From contig JAGOSV010000023.1 in NCBI GenBank assembly GCA_018062105.1, positions 1-33,082 of the forward strand: DNA of 33,082 nt. The letters run 5' to 3'. Source of the stretch: Sterolibacterium sp. (lineage in GTDB: Bacteria; Pseudomonadota; Gammaproteobacteria; Burkholderiales; Rhodocyclaceae). The position numbers and the translations under genes are program-made. This document shows, piece by piece, positions 1 to 8,488 of this stretch. Numbering within the stretch: the stretch's first letter is position 1; each line of letters begins with the position of its first letter. The notes beneath the pieces are model-generated. The model ran no database searches, had not been told where the DNA came from, and saw only the letters and a list, made by a program, of their open reading frames with translations.

Positions 1-2220
1 GAACACTGGCGCGATCTGGTACTGGATGCCGCCAATTTGGGCGCTTGGGATATCGATCTCGTCAAAGGCACCACTTACCGTAGCGCACGACATAACGAAA
101 TCTTTGGTTACGGCCATCCCATCCTGACTGCCGATGCCCTGGATTTTTTCCGCCACGTCCTGCCGGAAGACCTCGACTACGTCAAGCAATGCTATGCCGA
201 TGCCCTTGCCAGCGGCCGGCATTTCATGGAAGTACGCATCCTGCGCACCGATGGCGAGCTGCGCTGGATCAGCGTCCGGGGTCAGGTGCTCTACGACGAT
301 CAGCGTCGTCCCATCCGCATGGTGGGTGTGCTGGCGGACATCACCGAGCGCAAACTCACCGAAGCACAGCAGCAAAGACAGAACCGCACCCTGCGTCTGC
401 TTTCTGAAACCAACGAAGCCTTGTTGCGCACCCGCGACGAAGGCGAACTGTTTGAAACCGTCTGCCGCCAGATTACCGACATCGGAGGTTATCCACTGGC
501 CTGGGTAGGCTTTGCTGTCGAGGATGACGACAAGACCATTCTGCCCGTGGCGCAAAGCGGCACAGAGGGTTTTGTCTCGCGACTTCAGCTGACCTGGGCC
601 GATACGCCCCACGGCAACGGCCCGACCGGGCTGGCCGTTCGTCAGGGCAAACCCATCATCATCCAGAACACCCAGCAGGATCTGCTCTTCGAACCATGGC
701 GTCAGCTGGCGGCTGACTGTCACTTCTTCAGCACCCTCTCTTTGCCCTTGCATAACGGCTCGAATGTCATGGGCGTACTGTCGATCTACGCGCGCGAGAC
801 CTACGCCTTCGACAACAACGAAGTGATCTTTCTGGAAAAGCTGGCCAACAACCTGGCCTACGGTATCGTCCATCTGCGCGAAATCCATAAACGCGAGTAT
901 TTCGAACAACAACTCGACTACCAGGCCCATTACGACCGCAGCACCGGCCTGCCCAACCGTGCCCTGTTCATGGAGCGGCTCAACCAGGCGATTGCCACTG
1001 CCCAGGAAGCCCGCCAGCCCATCGCCGTGCTGGTACTCGATCTGGACCGCTTCAAGAATTTCAACGACACACTGGGTCATGACGTGGGCGACCAACTGCT
1101 GAAACAGGTCGCCCAGCGCCTGACTCGTAACGTGTACGACAATCACCTCATCGGCCGCCTGTCGGTCGATGAATTCGGCATCATCGTCAATGGCTTCGGC
1201 AAAACCTCCGATGTCATGGACTACGCCACTCCGCTGCTGCAAGCCATCGCCAAGCCCGTCATCCTCGCCGGCCGCCAGTTCTACATCACGGCCAGTGCCG
1301 GCATCGGCATTTATCCGGACAGTGGCGAAAGCGCCGACGTACTGCTGCAGACAGCCTATGCCGCCATGTATGGCGCCAAAGCCAAAGGAGGCAACAACTG
1401 CCAGCTTTATGTGACGGACATGAGCCGTCACCTACCCAAGCGCTTGATGCTGGATGCTGCCTTGCGCCAAGCCATCGACAACAACCAACTGCAAGTTTAC
1501 TTCCAGCCCAAGGTTAGCCTGGAAAACGGCGGGATTGTTGGAGCTGAGGCGCTGTTGCGCTGGTCACATCCAGAAATGGGCATGGTCTCGCCGGTCGAGT
1601 TCATCCCGCTGGCAGAAGAAACCGGTCTTATCATCAGCATCGGCGAATGGGTCATCGATGCCACCTGCCGGCAGATGCGTACCTGGCTGGATGCCGGACT
1701 GGCTGTCCCACCTACGGCCATTAATCTCTCGGCACGCCAGTTCGGCCAGGAAAACCTGACTGCAATGATCCGCCGCATCCTCGCCACCCATCGTCTCGAT
1801 CCCGAGTTGCTGGTGCTGGAAATCACGGAAAGCACGGCCATGTTCGATGTCGAGAAAGCCATCAACATCCTCGGTGAGCTGAAGCAGATCGGCGTCAAGA
1901 TTTCGCTCGATGATTTCGGCACGGGCTACTCGTCACTCAGCTACCTCAAGCGCCTGCCACTCGACCACCTGAAAATCGACCGCGCCTTCGTCAACGACAT
2001 CACCCACGATCCGGACGATGCCGCCATCTGTGTGGCCGTCATCGGCCTCGGGCACAACCTGAAGATGACCGTTGTGGCCGAAGGCGTCGAAACCACGGAG
2101 CAGATGCATTTCCTGCGCCAGCACCGCTGCAATGAAATGCAGGGCTATCTGTTCAGCCGACCTGTTCCACCGACGGACTACGCCTCGATGCTGGCCAATG
2201 GCAAGAGCCAGAAGCTGTAA
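1..2220 (+). CDS. PAS-GAF-GGDEF-EAL cyclic-di-GMP signalling protein (5' end outside window)
   Basis: The frame is open from base 1, so the gene begins upstream and 739 residues are visible. Order in visible numbering: PAS/PAC fold to about residue 118, GAF domain about 130-290, GGDEF domain about 315-470, EAL domain about 490-725. The GGDEF signature is degenerate (SVDEF at 388-392), so cyclase activity is unlikely, although LDLDRFKNFND and the surrounding fold are kept. The EAL domain has the expected catalytic motifs: EALLRW at 516, NLSARQF, LEITES, DDFGTGYSS, KIDRAFV and VAEGVET. The likely role is hydrolysis of cyclic-di-GMP under control of the PAS and GAF sensors, with the GGDEF domain perhaps serving as an allosteric GTP site, as known for such hybrids. 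It ends 12 bp before a convergent gene. Further sensory or membrane domains may lie upstream. Confidence 0.93.
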   Translation, partial: EHWRDLVLDAANLGAWDIDLVKGTTYRSARHNEIFGYGHPILTADALDFFRHVLPEDLDYVKQCYADALASGRHFMEVRILRTDGELRWISVRGQVLYDDQRRPIRMVGVLADITERKLTEAQQQRQNRTLRLLSETNEALLRTRDEGELFETVCRQITDIGGYPLAWVGFAVEDDDKTILPVAQSGTEGFVSRLQLTWADTPHGNGPTGLAVRQGKPIIIQNTQQDLLFEPWRQLAADCHFFSTLSLPLHNGSNVMGVLSIYARETYAFDNNEVIFLEKLANNLAYGIVHLREIHKREYFEQQLDYQAHYDRSTGLPNRALFMERLNQAIATAQEARQPIAVLVLDLDRFKNFNDTLGHDVGDQLLKQVAQRLTRNVYDNHLIGRLSVDEFGIIVNGFGKTSDVMDYATPLLQAIAKPVILAGRQFYITASAGIGIYPDSGESADVLLQTAYAAMYGAKAKGGNNCQLYVTDMSRHLPKRLMLDAALRQAIDNNQLQVYFQPKVSLENGGIVGAEALLRWSHPEMGMVSPVEFIPLAEETGLIISIGEWVIDATCRQMRTWLDAGLAVPPTAINLSARQFGQENLTAMIRRILATHRLDPELLVLEITESTAMFDVEKAINILGELKQIGVKISLDDFGTGYSSLSYLKRLPLDHLKIDRAFVNDITHDPDDAAICVAVIGLGHNLKMTVVAEGVETTEQMHFLRQHRCNEMQGYLFSRPVPPTDYASMLANGKSQKL

Positions 2221-2232
2221 CCTCCGCGAACC

Positions 2233-2517
2233 TCAATCAGCGCCGAATGCGGATGATTCCGCCAGCAACTGCCGCGCCTGCTGCTGAAAATGCTGATAGG
2301 AGCGCTGCCATGCACCATCACGCGGCGTTGCCAGAACCAGCTGACGCAAAAGCGCCTCGCTCCGTTGCAACCGCTCCTGCAAGGCATCATAATCTGCCGC
2401 CGCGACCAGCTCGACCGGCCGATCTTGGCACACGCCGATACACGGTCGTGGTGCTTCGAGCTTGCCACAACCGATGCATTGCCAGGCGGGAATACGCTCG
2501 ACCATCGCGCGCTTCAT
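2233..2517 (-). CDS. Small Cys-motif protein, unknown function
   Basis: This is a 94-residue protein. I chose the start at 2517 because its ATG forms an ATGA overlap with the stop of the upstream gene, indicating translational coupling; an ATG three codons earlier (2526) is also possible. The N-terminal third holds the Cys cluster WQCIGCGKLEAPRPC followed by IGVCQDR, that is CxxC plus two more Cys, which could bind zinc or an Fe-S cluster. The rest is a charged, probably helical region (ALQERLQRSEALLRQLV). It is third in a marR-led operon. I do not recognise a named family. Its conservation with the two upstream genes would be the best clue to function. Confidence 0.75.
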   Translation of the reverse strand: MKRAMVERIPAWQCIGCGKLEAPRPCIGVCQDRPVELVAAADYDALQERLQRSEALLRQLVLATPRDGAWQRSYQHFQQQARQLLAESSAFGAD

Positions 2518-2780
2518 GACGCGCATCCATCATCCACAAGCGGAACGTCCGGGGCAATGGGTGGCTCTGCCGATGCTTCCGTCCCTGCCGGACGAGCAGC
2601 TGCCTCGCATTCCGCCTCGCGCGCCCGCTTGACCCGCAAGCGTTCATTCTTCGCATCATCGTTGAAGAACGCATAACGCCCTGCCAGCACGCAGCCCTTC
2701 ATCCCGGGATCACAAAGCTTTCGTGCCACCTTGTTGCAAAGGCCATCCTCCTCATGTGGACAACTCCATGCACCCGTCAT
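2514..2780 (-). CDS. Small Cys-rich protein, unknown function
   Basis: This is an 88-residue protein starting at ATG 2780, preceded by a good ribosome binding site (AAGGGAG). The first 40 residues carry four Cys in the pattern CPHEEDGLC ... LCDPGMKGC, a likely metal site. The C-terminal half is Ala/Glu/Arg-rich and low in complexity. It lies 13 bp downstream of the marR-type gene and overlaps the next small gene by ATGA, so the three are probably one transcript. The pairing of two small Cys-motif proteins with a MarR regulator suggests sensing of, or response to, a redox-active or aromatic ligand; that is inference from context only. Confidence 0.78.
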   Translation of the reverse strand: MTGAWSCPHEEDGLCNKVARKLCDPGMKGCVLAGRYAFFNDDAKNERLRVKRAREAECEAAARPAGTEASAEPPIAPDVPLVDDGCAS

Positions 2781-2793
2781 GATCTGTCTCCCT

Positions 2794-3237
2794 TCACGTC
2801 CGATGCCCAGAAAACCAGCCCGGTGCATTGAACTCATCACGCAACAATTCGACTTCATTCTGATGCAGCACCGCAATGCGCGACACCAGTTCATCCGCGC
2901 GCGGTAGCAGATGCACCTCGACCTGGCGACGATCCTCCCGGCCAGGCCGGCGCTCCACCAGACCGGATTTCTCGCAACGATCGATCAGAGCCACCACACC
3001 ATGATGTTTGGACTGCAACTGCTCGGCCAGTTCGCCAATGGTCGCCCATTCCCGAGTCTCGTCACCTTTCAGCTGCAGCAATAATTGATATTGCAAGGAC
3101 GTCAAGCCATTTTCCTGACATAGTGACTCGCTGGCACGTAAAAAACGGCGCAACCGATACCTGAAATGTGCCAGACGGACGTAGTCCTCTTTATCGAGCA
3201 CCTTTTTTTCCTCTGTTCTTGACAAAATGATTTTCAT
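2794..3237 (-). CDS. MarR-family transcriptional regulator
   Basis: This 147-residue protein has a winged helix-turn-helix typical of MarR: helix-rich N-terminus (YVRLAHFRYRLRRFLRASESLC), recognition region (TIGELAEQLQSKHHGVVALIDRCEKSGLVERR) and the wing DRRQVEVHLLP. It should act as a dimeric DNA-binding repressor released by a small ligand or by oxidation. The ATG at 3237 has a weak ribosome binding site; an in-frame GTG twelve codons downstream, preceded by GAGG, is a possible alternative start. A palindrome directly upstream (3245-3269) is a likely autoregulatory operator. It heads an operon with two small Cys-rich proteins. Confidence 0.9.
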   Translation of the reverse strand: MKIILSRTEEKKVLDKEDYVRLAHFRYRLRRFLRASESLCQENGLTSLQYQLLLQLKGDETREWATIGELAEQLQSKHHGVVALIDRCEKSGLVERRPGREDRRQVEVHLLPRADELVSRIAVLHQNEVELLRDEFNAPGWFSGHRT

Positions 3238-3244
3238 GAGCTTA

Positions 3245-3269
3245 AATCATATCATGTTGTGATATGTTT
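3245..3269. promoter_or_regulatory. Palindromic operator candidate upstream of marR-type gene
   Basis: CATATCA-tgttg-TGATATG (3248-3266) is a perfect 7-bp inverted repeat with a 5-bp spacer, flanked by matching AA and TT. It lies 8-32 bp upstream of the MarR start codon. The size and symmetry fit a MarR dimer site, and the position fits autorepression. Assignment to this regulator is inferred. Confidence 0.55.
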
Positions 3270-3417
3270 AGGTTGTGCGGGATTGCATGATGCAAGAGTC
3301 GCGGTACGAGGGTCGCGCGGCACGAGGGTCGTAACGCTTCCAGCCGTAGTGTCTTGCCTTCCTTATTCCAAGTCCATCAGGGATTATCGCCGTTTCAATG
3401 TCCGCAAGGAGCATCTC

Positions 3418-3987
3418 ATGAATATCACCCATATTTCCAAAATGCCATTCTCCTCAAGTGTGGCCTGGAAGGAACTGAAAGAACTGGCGCGGGTTGATGG
3501 CCAGATTGCCCGGCTGTTCCTCTTGCTGGTTGCCCCGCTCTCCCTGCTGCCACCGGCCATGATCCATCTGGCGGGAAGTCATTATGGCGATGCTTTCATC
3601 GAGGGCATCAGTGGCCGTCCCTGGGGAAAGATTTCAGCGGCGTTTTTTATCGGTGAATTGGTTTCAGTTGCGCTGATGGGCTGGCTGATCAAACAGGCTG
3701 CCAGCCACTGGCACGGTAACATCAGCACCCGGGGCGCGTATCTGCTAGCAGCGATTGCACCCATTCCGCTGTGGTTCTCCTCGCTGGGCTTGCTGGTACC
3801 CAGCCTGGCTCTGAATGCCGTGCTGTCTTTCGTCGCCTTGCTCCTGTCCTGCGGTCTCATCTACCAGGGTGTGCGCTCCCTGTGTGGCATCACTGAAGAC
3901 ATCGAGGCTGCTGCCGTAACCCAGGTCGTCTTTGGTTCCGGCCTGATCGTCTGGGGACTGCTGCTCTCGCTGGCATTGTTTTCCTGA
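3418..3987 (+). CDS. Yip1-family (DUF1282-like) inner-membrane protein
   Basis: This is a 189-residue protein starting at ATG 3418, preceded by AAGGAG. Upstream in-frame codons back to 3259 look non-coding and cover short repeats, so they were left out. The protein has about five hydrophobic segments: LFLLLVAPLSLLPPAMIHLA, ISAAFFIGELVSVALMGWL, AYLLAAIAPIPLWFSSLGLL, ALNAVLSFVALLLSCGLIY and VVFGSGLIVWGLLLSLAL. The layout, with the conserved LLLVAPLSLLPP-type first segment, matches bacterial Yip1-domain proteins of unknown biochemical role. It is monocistronic, divergent from the marR operon, and closed by a strong terminator. Confidence 0.75.
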   Translation: MNITHISKMPFSSSVAWKELKELARVDGQIARLFLLLVAPLSLLPPAMIHLAGSHYGDAFIEGISGRPWGKISAAFFIGELVSVALMGWLIKQAASHWHGNISTRGAYLLAAIAPIPLWFSSLGLLVPSLALNAVLSFVALLLSCGLIYQGVRSLCGITEDIEAAAVTQVVFGSGLIVWGLLLSLALFS

Positions 3988-4030
3988 CTTTGACGGATTG
4001 ACGGATTGCCTGGCTACCCTGGCACCTTCC

Positions 4031-4075
4031 AAAAAAATGGGGATGGATGCGTCGTGGCATCCATCCCCGTTTTTT
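4031..4075. terminator. Bidirectional rho-independent terminator
   Basis: A perfect 12-bp stem (GGGGATGGATGC at 4039-4050 and its complement at 4057-4068) encloses the 6-nt loop gtcgtg. An A7 run precedes it and a T6 run follows. It serves both the Yip1-like gene and the convergent GspE-type gene. Confidence 0.93.
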
Positions 4076-4094
4076 ATTCTGCCTTTCCTTAGCC

Positions 4095-5936
4095 TTAGCC
4101 CGGTGGTGCTACGCGCATCACTTCGTCCAGCGTCGTCAACCCTGCTGCCACCTTGATGGCACCAGAAATACGCAGCGGCTTCATGCCTTCCCGCGCCGCT
4201 TGTTCGCGAATCCGCAACAAATCCGCCCCCTCGCCCACCAGACGCTTGATCTCCGGGGACAACTGCAGGATTTCATAAATGCCCAATCGTCCACTGAAGC
4301 CAGTCATGCGACATTCCAGGCAACCGACCGCGCGCTGGATTCGCGCTGGTTTTTTCGATTTCCACGGTGCCACCAGTTCGTCCCATGCGGCATCATCCTC
4401 ACCGTTCATGTCGGCCGCCTGCTTGCAATGCGGACACAGCATGCGCACCAGGCGCTGCGCCATGATGCCGTTGATCGTTGAATTCAGCAGATAGGGTGGC
4501 ACCCCTAGATCGAGCAGGCGGGTCACCGCCGATGGTGCGTCGTTGGTATGCAGCGTTGATAACACAAGGTGTCCCGTCAATGCCGCCTGGATAGCCATTT
4601 CCGCCGTTTCCAGATCGCGAATTTCCCCCACCATGATGATGTCCGGATCCTGTCGCATCAGAGCCCGGATGCCCTCGGCAAATCCCATGTCGATGGCTGG
4701 CTGGACTTGCACCTGATTGAACGCTGGCTCGATCATCTCGATCGGATCCTCGATGGTGCAAACATTGACCTCAGGCGTGGCCAGCTGTCGGAGGGTTGAA
4801 TACAGCGTCGTCGTCTTGCCCGAGCCGGTAGGCCCGGTTACCAGTACGATACCGTGCGGCAAATCGGTCATCTGCTGCCAGCGCTGGCGATCCTCCTCGG
4901 AAAAGCCCATCTCCCGGGCATCGCGCACCAGTACTTCCGGATCGAAGATGCGCATCACCAGCTTTTCACCAAATGCCGTCGGCAGCGTCGACAGACGTAG
5001 CTCGATTTCCTCACCTTCCGGCGTGCGTGTCTTGATGCGGCCGTCCTGCGGCCGCCGCTTCTCGACCACATCCATGCGCCCCAGTATCTTGATGCGGCTA
5101 GTCATGGCCGTCAGCACCTGCATCGGAATCTGGTACACCTGATGCAGCACCCCGTCGATGCGAAAGCGCACGATGCCGATTTCACGGCGCGGCTCGATAT
5201 GGATGTCGCTGGCCCGCTGGTCGAATGCATACTGCCACAGCCAATCGACGATATGCACGATATGCTGGTCATTGGCATCCAGCGTCCGGCTGCCCCGCCC
5301 CAGCTCAACCAGCTGCTCAAAATTGGAAATTCCCGAAGGTGCAGCACCATCGCTGGAAGCCTTGGCCTTCTTGATCGAGCGCGCCAGATTGTAAAACTCC
5401 ACTTGAAAGCGAGCGATGTCCTCAGGATTGGCAACCACCCGCCGGATGTCCTTACGCAGGATTCCCTTGAGCTCGGCTTCCCAGGCCCGCTGAAAAGGCT
5501 CCGCAGTGGCGACGACCACCTCATTGAGGCGCACATCGACCGGCAAAATGCGGAAACGGGTGGCATAGGCACTCGACATTACTTCCGTCACCGCCGAAAA
5601 ATTGACCTTCAGCGGATCGATATGCAGATAATCCAGCCCGCACCAACGTGCCAACCACTGCGTCAGGGTTTCAATATCCAACAACCGGGCCGGCATATTC
5701 GCCATATCCGGCGGAGATGCTGCCATCTTCCATTTCTGCTCCGCAATGACGGCCAGCGGATGATGATCCCCACGAAAATGGCGGCGCTCCTGCTTGATCT
5801 GGCTGCCCTGTTCAGGCTGGATCAGGCCGTCGGCCACCAGGGCATCCACAACCTCCGTCAGGCTCAGGCGGCGTTCCCCTTCGACGGCCGGAGGTTCGTT
5901 CCCCTCGATGCGCCCGGTATGCTCAGCTTCCTTCAT
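4095..5936 (-). CDS. GspE/PilB-type secretion or pilus assembly ATPase
   Basis: The chosen start gives 613 residues: ATG 5936 has a GGGGAGGAG ribosome binding site upstream; an ATG at 5999 would add 21 residues. The N-terminal about 200 residues form a GspE_N-like domain (IDPLKVNFSAVTEVMS). The C-terminal ATPase has Walker A GPTGSGKTTT (about 368), an Asp box (CTIEDPIE), Walker B (DPDIIMVGEIRD, about 430), a His box (LSTLHTND) and a tetracysteine zinc site formed by CPHC (about 500) and CLEC (about 540). The family hydrolyses ATP at the inner face of the membrane to drive pseudopilus or pilus extension. No other secretion or pilus genes lie nearby, so this is an orphan copy whose partner machine is elsewhere. 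It cannot be assigned to type II secretion or type IV pili from this window. Confidence 0.9.
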   Translation of the reverse strand: MKEAEHTGRIEGNEPPAVEGERRLSLTEVVDALVADGLIQPEQGSQIKQERRHFRGDHHPLAVIAEQKWKMAASPPDMANMPARLLDIETLTQWLARWCGLDYLHIDPLKVNFSAVTEVMSSAYATRFRILPVDVRLNEVVVATAEPFQRAWEAELKGILRKDIRRVVANPEDIARFQVEFYNLARSIKKAKASSDGAAPSGISNFEQLVELGRGSRTLDANDQHIVHIVDWLWQYAFDQRASDIHIEPRREIGIVRFRIDGVLHQVYQIPMQVLTAMTSRIKILGRMDVVEKRRPQDGRIKTRTPEGEEIELRLSTLPTAFGEKLVMRIFDPEVLVRDAREMGFSEEDRQRWQQMTDLPHGIVLVTGPTGSGKTTTLYSTLRQLATPEVNVCTIEDPIEMIEPAFNQVQVQPAIDMGFAEGIRALMRQDPDIIMVGEIRDLETAEMAIQAALTGHLVLSTLHTNDAPSAVTRLLDLGVPPYLLNSTINGIMAQRLVRMLCPHCKQAADMNGEDDAAWDELVAPWKSKKPARIQRAVGCLECRMTGFSGRLGIYEILQLSPEIKRLVGEGADLLRIREQAAREGMKPLRISGAIKVAAGLTTLDEVMRVAPPG

Positions 5937-6049
5937 GCCTTTCACTCCTCCCCTGCCCCTCATTTTGGACAATGCCATACTACTCTGCACACCGTCCATT
6001 CGTGCGGAGTATGATGTACGCCGCCATATCCCATATCCGGGGGAACCTC

Positions 6050-6415
6050 ATGCACCGCACTGTCCTCACTGCCCTTACTGTCCTGTTGTCCCTGTTGTTT
6101 ATGGGCTTTCCCACCCATGCCCAAACCCTTCCGGCCAATCCAGTCAATCCAGCTCAGCCCATCCAGCCCCTACAGGATTGCCGGCTGGCTCGCGACTCGA
6201 CACGCTGTGCCGCACGGCAGCAGGCGCAACTGGACTGTCAGGGCAAACAAGGACGGGCGCGCCAGCAATGTTTGCTGACCCATCTGCCCGCCCCGGATTG
6301 TCGTCAGGCCGAGGATATCCAGCGTTGCGAAGCCCGCCAGCAGGCACGTCTCAAATGTCAGGAATTGACCGGGCGGGCCTTGCGGGCCTGCCTCAATAAA
6401 CACGGGCTGCACTAG
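6050..6415 (+). CDS. Small secreted protein with two Cys-patterned 40-residue repeats
   Basis: This is a 121-residue protein starting at ATG 6050, preceded by GGGGA. Residues 1-24 form a signal peptide ending THA before Gln. A Pro/Asn linker (NPVNPAQPIQP) encoded by imperfect DNA repeats follows. The mature part holds two tandem repeats of 40 residues, with Cys at 44, 53, 63, 74 and at 84, 93, 103, 114. The spacing is identical in both (C-x8-C-x9-C-x10-C), and the shared core is DCR...D..RC.ARQQA.L.CQ...GRA...CL. The composition suggests small helical hairpins held by periplasmic disulfides. I do not recognise the family. The gene is divergent from the GspE-type gene, and its stop codon sits in the loop of a terminator-like hairpin. 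Confidence 0.75.
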   Translation: MHRTVLTALTVLLSLLFMGFPTHAQTLPANPVNPAQPIQPLQDCRLARDSTRCAARQQAQLDCQGKQGRARQQCLLTHLPAPDCRQAEDIQRCEARQQARLKCQELTGRALRACLNKHGLH

Positions 6416-6425
6416 GCAGCCCGTG
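6401..6425. terminator. Hairpin overlapping the 3' end of the secreted-protein gene, likely htpG terminator
   Basis: A perfect 10-bp stem (CACGGGCTGC at 6401-6410, GCAGCCCGTG at 6416-6425) has a 5-nt loop containing the TAG stop of the plus-strand gene. Read on the minus strand it is followed by TTTATT, so it most likely terminates htpG transcription. On the plus strand no U-tract follows. Confidence 0.65.
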
Positions 6426-6477
6426 ACCTAAAACAACTGGCACAACCGGCACTACCGGCAACACCGCGACCTGTGCA

Positions 6478-8409
6478 TCAACCTTGCATCTCCAGCATCA
6501 GCTGATTGATGCGACGGACAAATCCGGCCGGATCATCGAGCTGCCCGCCTTCAGCCAGCAAGGCCTGATCGAACAACACGGCCGCCCAGTCATCAAAGCG
6601 TTTTTCTTCATGCTTTAGCCGTTGCACGACGGCATGTTTCGGATTGACTTCGAGAATGGGCCGGCTCTCCGGGGCTTGCTGGCCAGCGGCCTTCAGCATA
6701 CGCGCCAGGTTGCCCCCGATGTCGTGGCTGTCCGCCACCAGGCAGGCCGGGCTTTCCGTCAGACGATGCGTGATGCGCACTTCCTTGACACGCTCACCCA
6801 ATGAAGCCGCAATGCGATCAGTGAACTCCTTGAACTCATCCGCTTCCTTCTGCTGTTCTTCCTTCTCGGTGGCATCCTCCAGCGTCCCCAGATCCAGACC
6901 GCCGCGGGCCACCGAAACCAGCTGCTTGTCATCGAACTCCGGCAGATTGCCCGCCACCCACTCATCCACGCGCTCGGAGAGCAGCAGCACTTCGATGCCT
7001 TTCTTACGAAACACTTCGAGATGCGGGCTGTTCTTTGCCGCGTTGAAGGTTTCTGCCGTGACGTAATAAATCTTGTCCTGGCCTTCCTTCATGCGGCCGA
7101 TGTAATCCTTCAGGGATGCGCTCTCCTCGGCGGTATCTGCATGTGTCGAAGCAAAGCGCAGCAGACCGGCAATGCGTTCCTTGTTGGCAAAATCCTCACC
7201 GACCCCTTCCTTCAGCACCCGGCCAAACTCACGCCAGAACGTGATGAATTTCTCCGGCTGGTTTTCCGCCAAATCTTCCAGCATGGCCAGGGTGCGCTTG
7301 GTGCTGCCGGAACGGATGGCCTCGATATCACGGCTTTCCTGCAGGATTTCACGCGACACATTGAGCGGCAGATCGCTGCTGTCGATGATGCCGCGCACGA
7401 AGCGCAGATAGGTGGGCAGCAGCTGCTCGGCATCGTCCATGATGAAGACGCGACGGACATAGAGCTTGACGCCATGCTTGGAGTTGCGATCGAAAAGATC
7501 GAACGGTGCATGTGAGGGGATGTACAACAACTGGGTATATTCGGAACGCCCTTCGACGCGGGCATGGCTCCAAGTCAGCGGCTCGGAGTAATCGTGGCTG
7601 ACATGCTTGTAGAACTCGATGTATTCCTGATCCTCGATCGAGCTCTTAGAGCGCGCCCACAAGGCACTCGCCTGATTGACCGTTTCATCTTCGTCGGAGA
7701 TTTTCTGTGCCTGCGCCTCTTCGTCCCATGCTTCCTTCTTCATGACGATCGGTTGCAGGATGTGATCGGAATACTTGCGCACCAGGGTACGCAGGCGGTG
7801 ACCGGAAAGCAGGCTGTCTGCGCCCTCGCTGACATCATCACGCAGATGCAGGGTAATCTCGGTGCCTCGCGCCGGCTTGTCGACCAGCTCGATGGAGAAC
7901 TGGCCGCTGCCTTCGTCCTTCATGTCACATTCCCAGCGAATGCCTTGATCGGCATGCTCACCGGCGCGACGGCTATAGACCGTCACCTTGTCGGCCACGA
8001 TGAATGAAGAATAAAAACCGACGCCAAACTGGCCGATCAGATTGGCATCCTTTTGCTGGTCGCCGGACATGCGGGAGAAAAACTCGCGCGTGCCAGATTT
8101 AGCAATGGTGCCCAGATTCTGGATGGCGTCCTCGCGGTTCATGCCGATACCGTTATCGGCAATGGTCAGTGTTTTTGCCTCGGCATCGTAGGCAATGCGT
8201 ATTTTCAGGTCGCTGTCGCTCTCGAACAAGGCCGCATTGTGCAGCGCCTCGAAGCGTAGCTTGTCGCAAGCATCGGAAGCATTGGAAATCAGCTCGCGCA
8301 GAAAGATTTCATGGTTGCTGTACAGCGAGTGGATCATCAACTGGAGCAATTGTTTCACTTCAGCCTGGAAGCCGAGTGTTTCGCGCTCGGTACCGGTATT
8401 CACGGACAT
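6478..8409 (-). CDS. htpG: Chaperone protein HtpG (bacterial Hsp90)
   Basis: At 643 residues this has normal HtpG length. The N-terminal GHKL ATPase motifs are present: [35 protein letters not shown] and [11 protein letters not shown]. The middle domain carries RRVFIMDD and [11 protein letters not shown], and a C-terminal dimerisation region follows. It is a cytosolic ATP-dependent chaperone for late-stage client folding. The ATG at 8409 is preceded by AGGAG. A heat-shock sigma-32 promoter lies in the 79-bp gap to greB, so it can be induced separately from its neighbour. Confidence 0.98.
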   Translation of the reverse strand: MSVNTGTERETLGFQAEVKQLLQLMIHSLYSNHEIFLRELISNASDACDKLRFEALHNAALFESDSDLKIRIAYDAEAKTLTIADNGIGMNREDAIQNLGTIAKSGTREFFSRMSGDQQKDANLIGQFGVGFYSSFIVADKVTVYSRRAGEHADQGIRWECDMKDEGSGQFSIELVDKPARGTEITLHLRDDVSEGADSLLSGHRLRTLVRKYSDHILQPIVMKKEAWDEEAQAQKISDEDETVNQASALWARSKSSIEDQEYIEFYKHVSHDYSEPLTWSHARVEGRSEYTQLLYIPSHAPFDLFDRNSKHGVKLYVRRVFIMDDAEQLLPTYLRFVRGIIDSSDLPLNVSREILQESRDIEAIRSGSTKRTLAMLEDLAENQPEKFITFWREFGRVLKEGVGEDFANKERIAGLLRFASTHADTAEESASLKDYIGRMKEGQDKIYYVTAETFNAAKNSPHLEVFRKKGIEVLLLSERVDEWVAGNLPEFDDKQLVSVARGGLDLGTLEDATEKEEQQKEADEFKEFTDRIAASLGERVKEVRITHRLTESPACLVADSHDIGGNLARMLKAAGQQAPESRPILEVNPKHAVVQRLKHEEKRFDDWAAVLFDQALLAEGGQLDDPAGFVRRINQLMLEMQG

Positions 8410-8440
8410 GGGAATCTCCTGATAAAAAATCCAGCCGAAG

Positions 8441-8468
8441 AAATGGGGATGACCCCCTGAATTTCAAG
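8441..8468 (-). promoter_or_regulatory. Sigma-32 (RpoH) heat-shock promoter of htpG
   Basis: On the minus strand CTTGAAA (8468-8462) is followed by a 13-bp spacer and CCCCATTT (8448-8441). This is a near-perfect match to the known RpoH consensus CTTGAAA-N11-15-CCCCATnT. The start codon is about 32 bp downstream of the -10 element, leaving a short leader with the AGGAG site. Confidence 0.9.
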
Positions 8469-8488
8469 TCACCGCCAGCAAATCAGCC

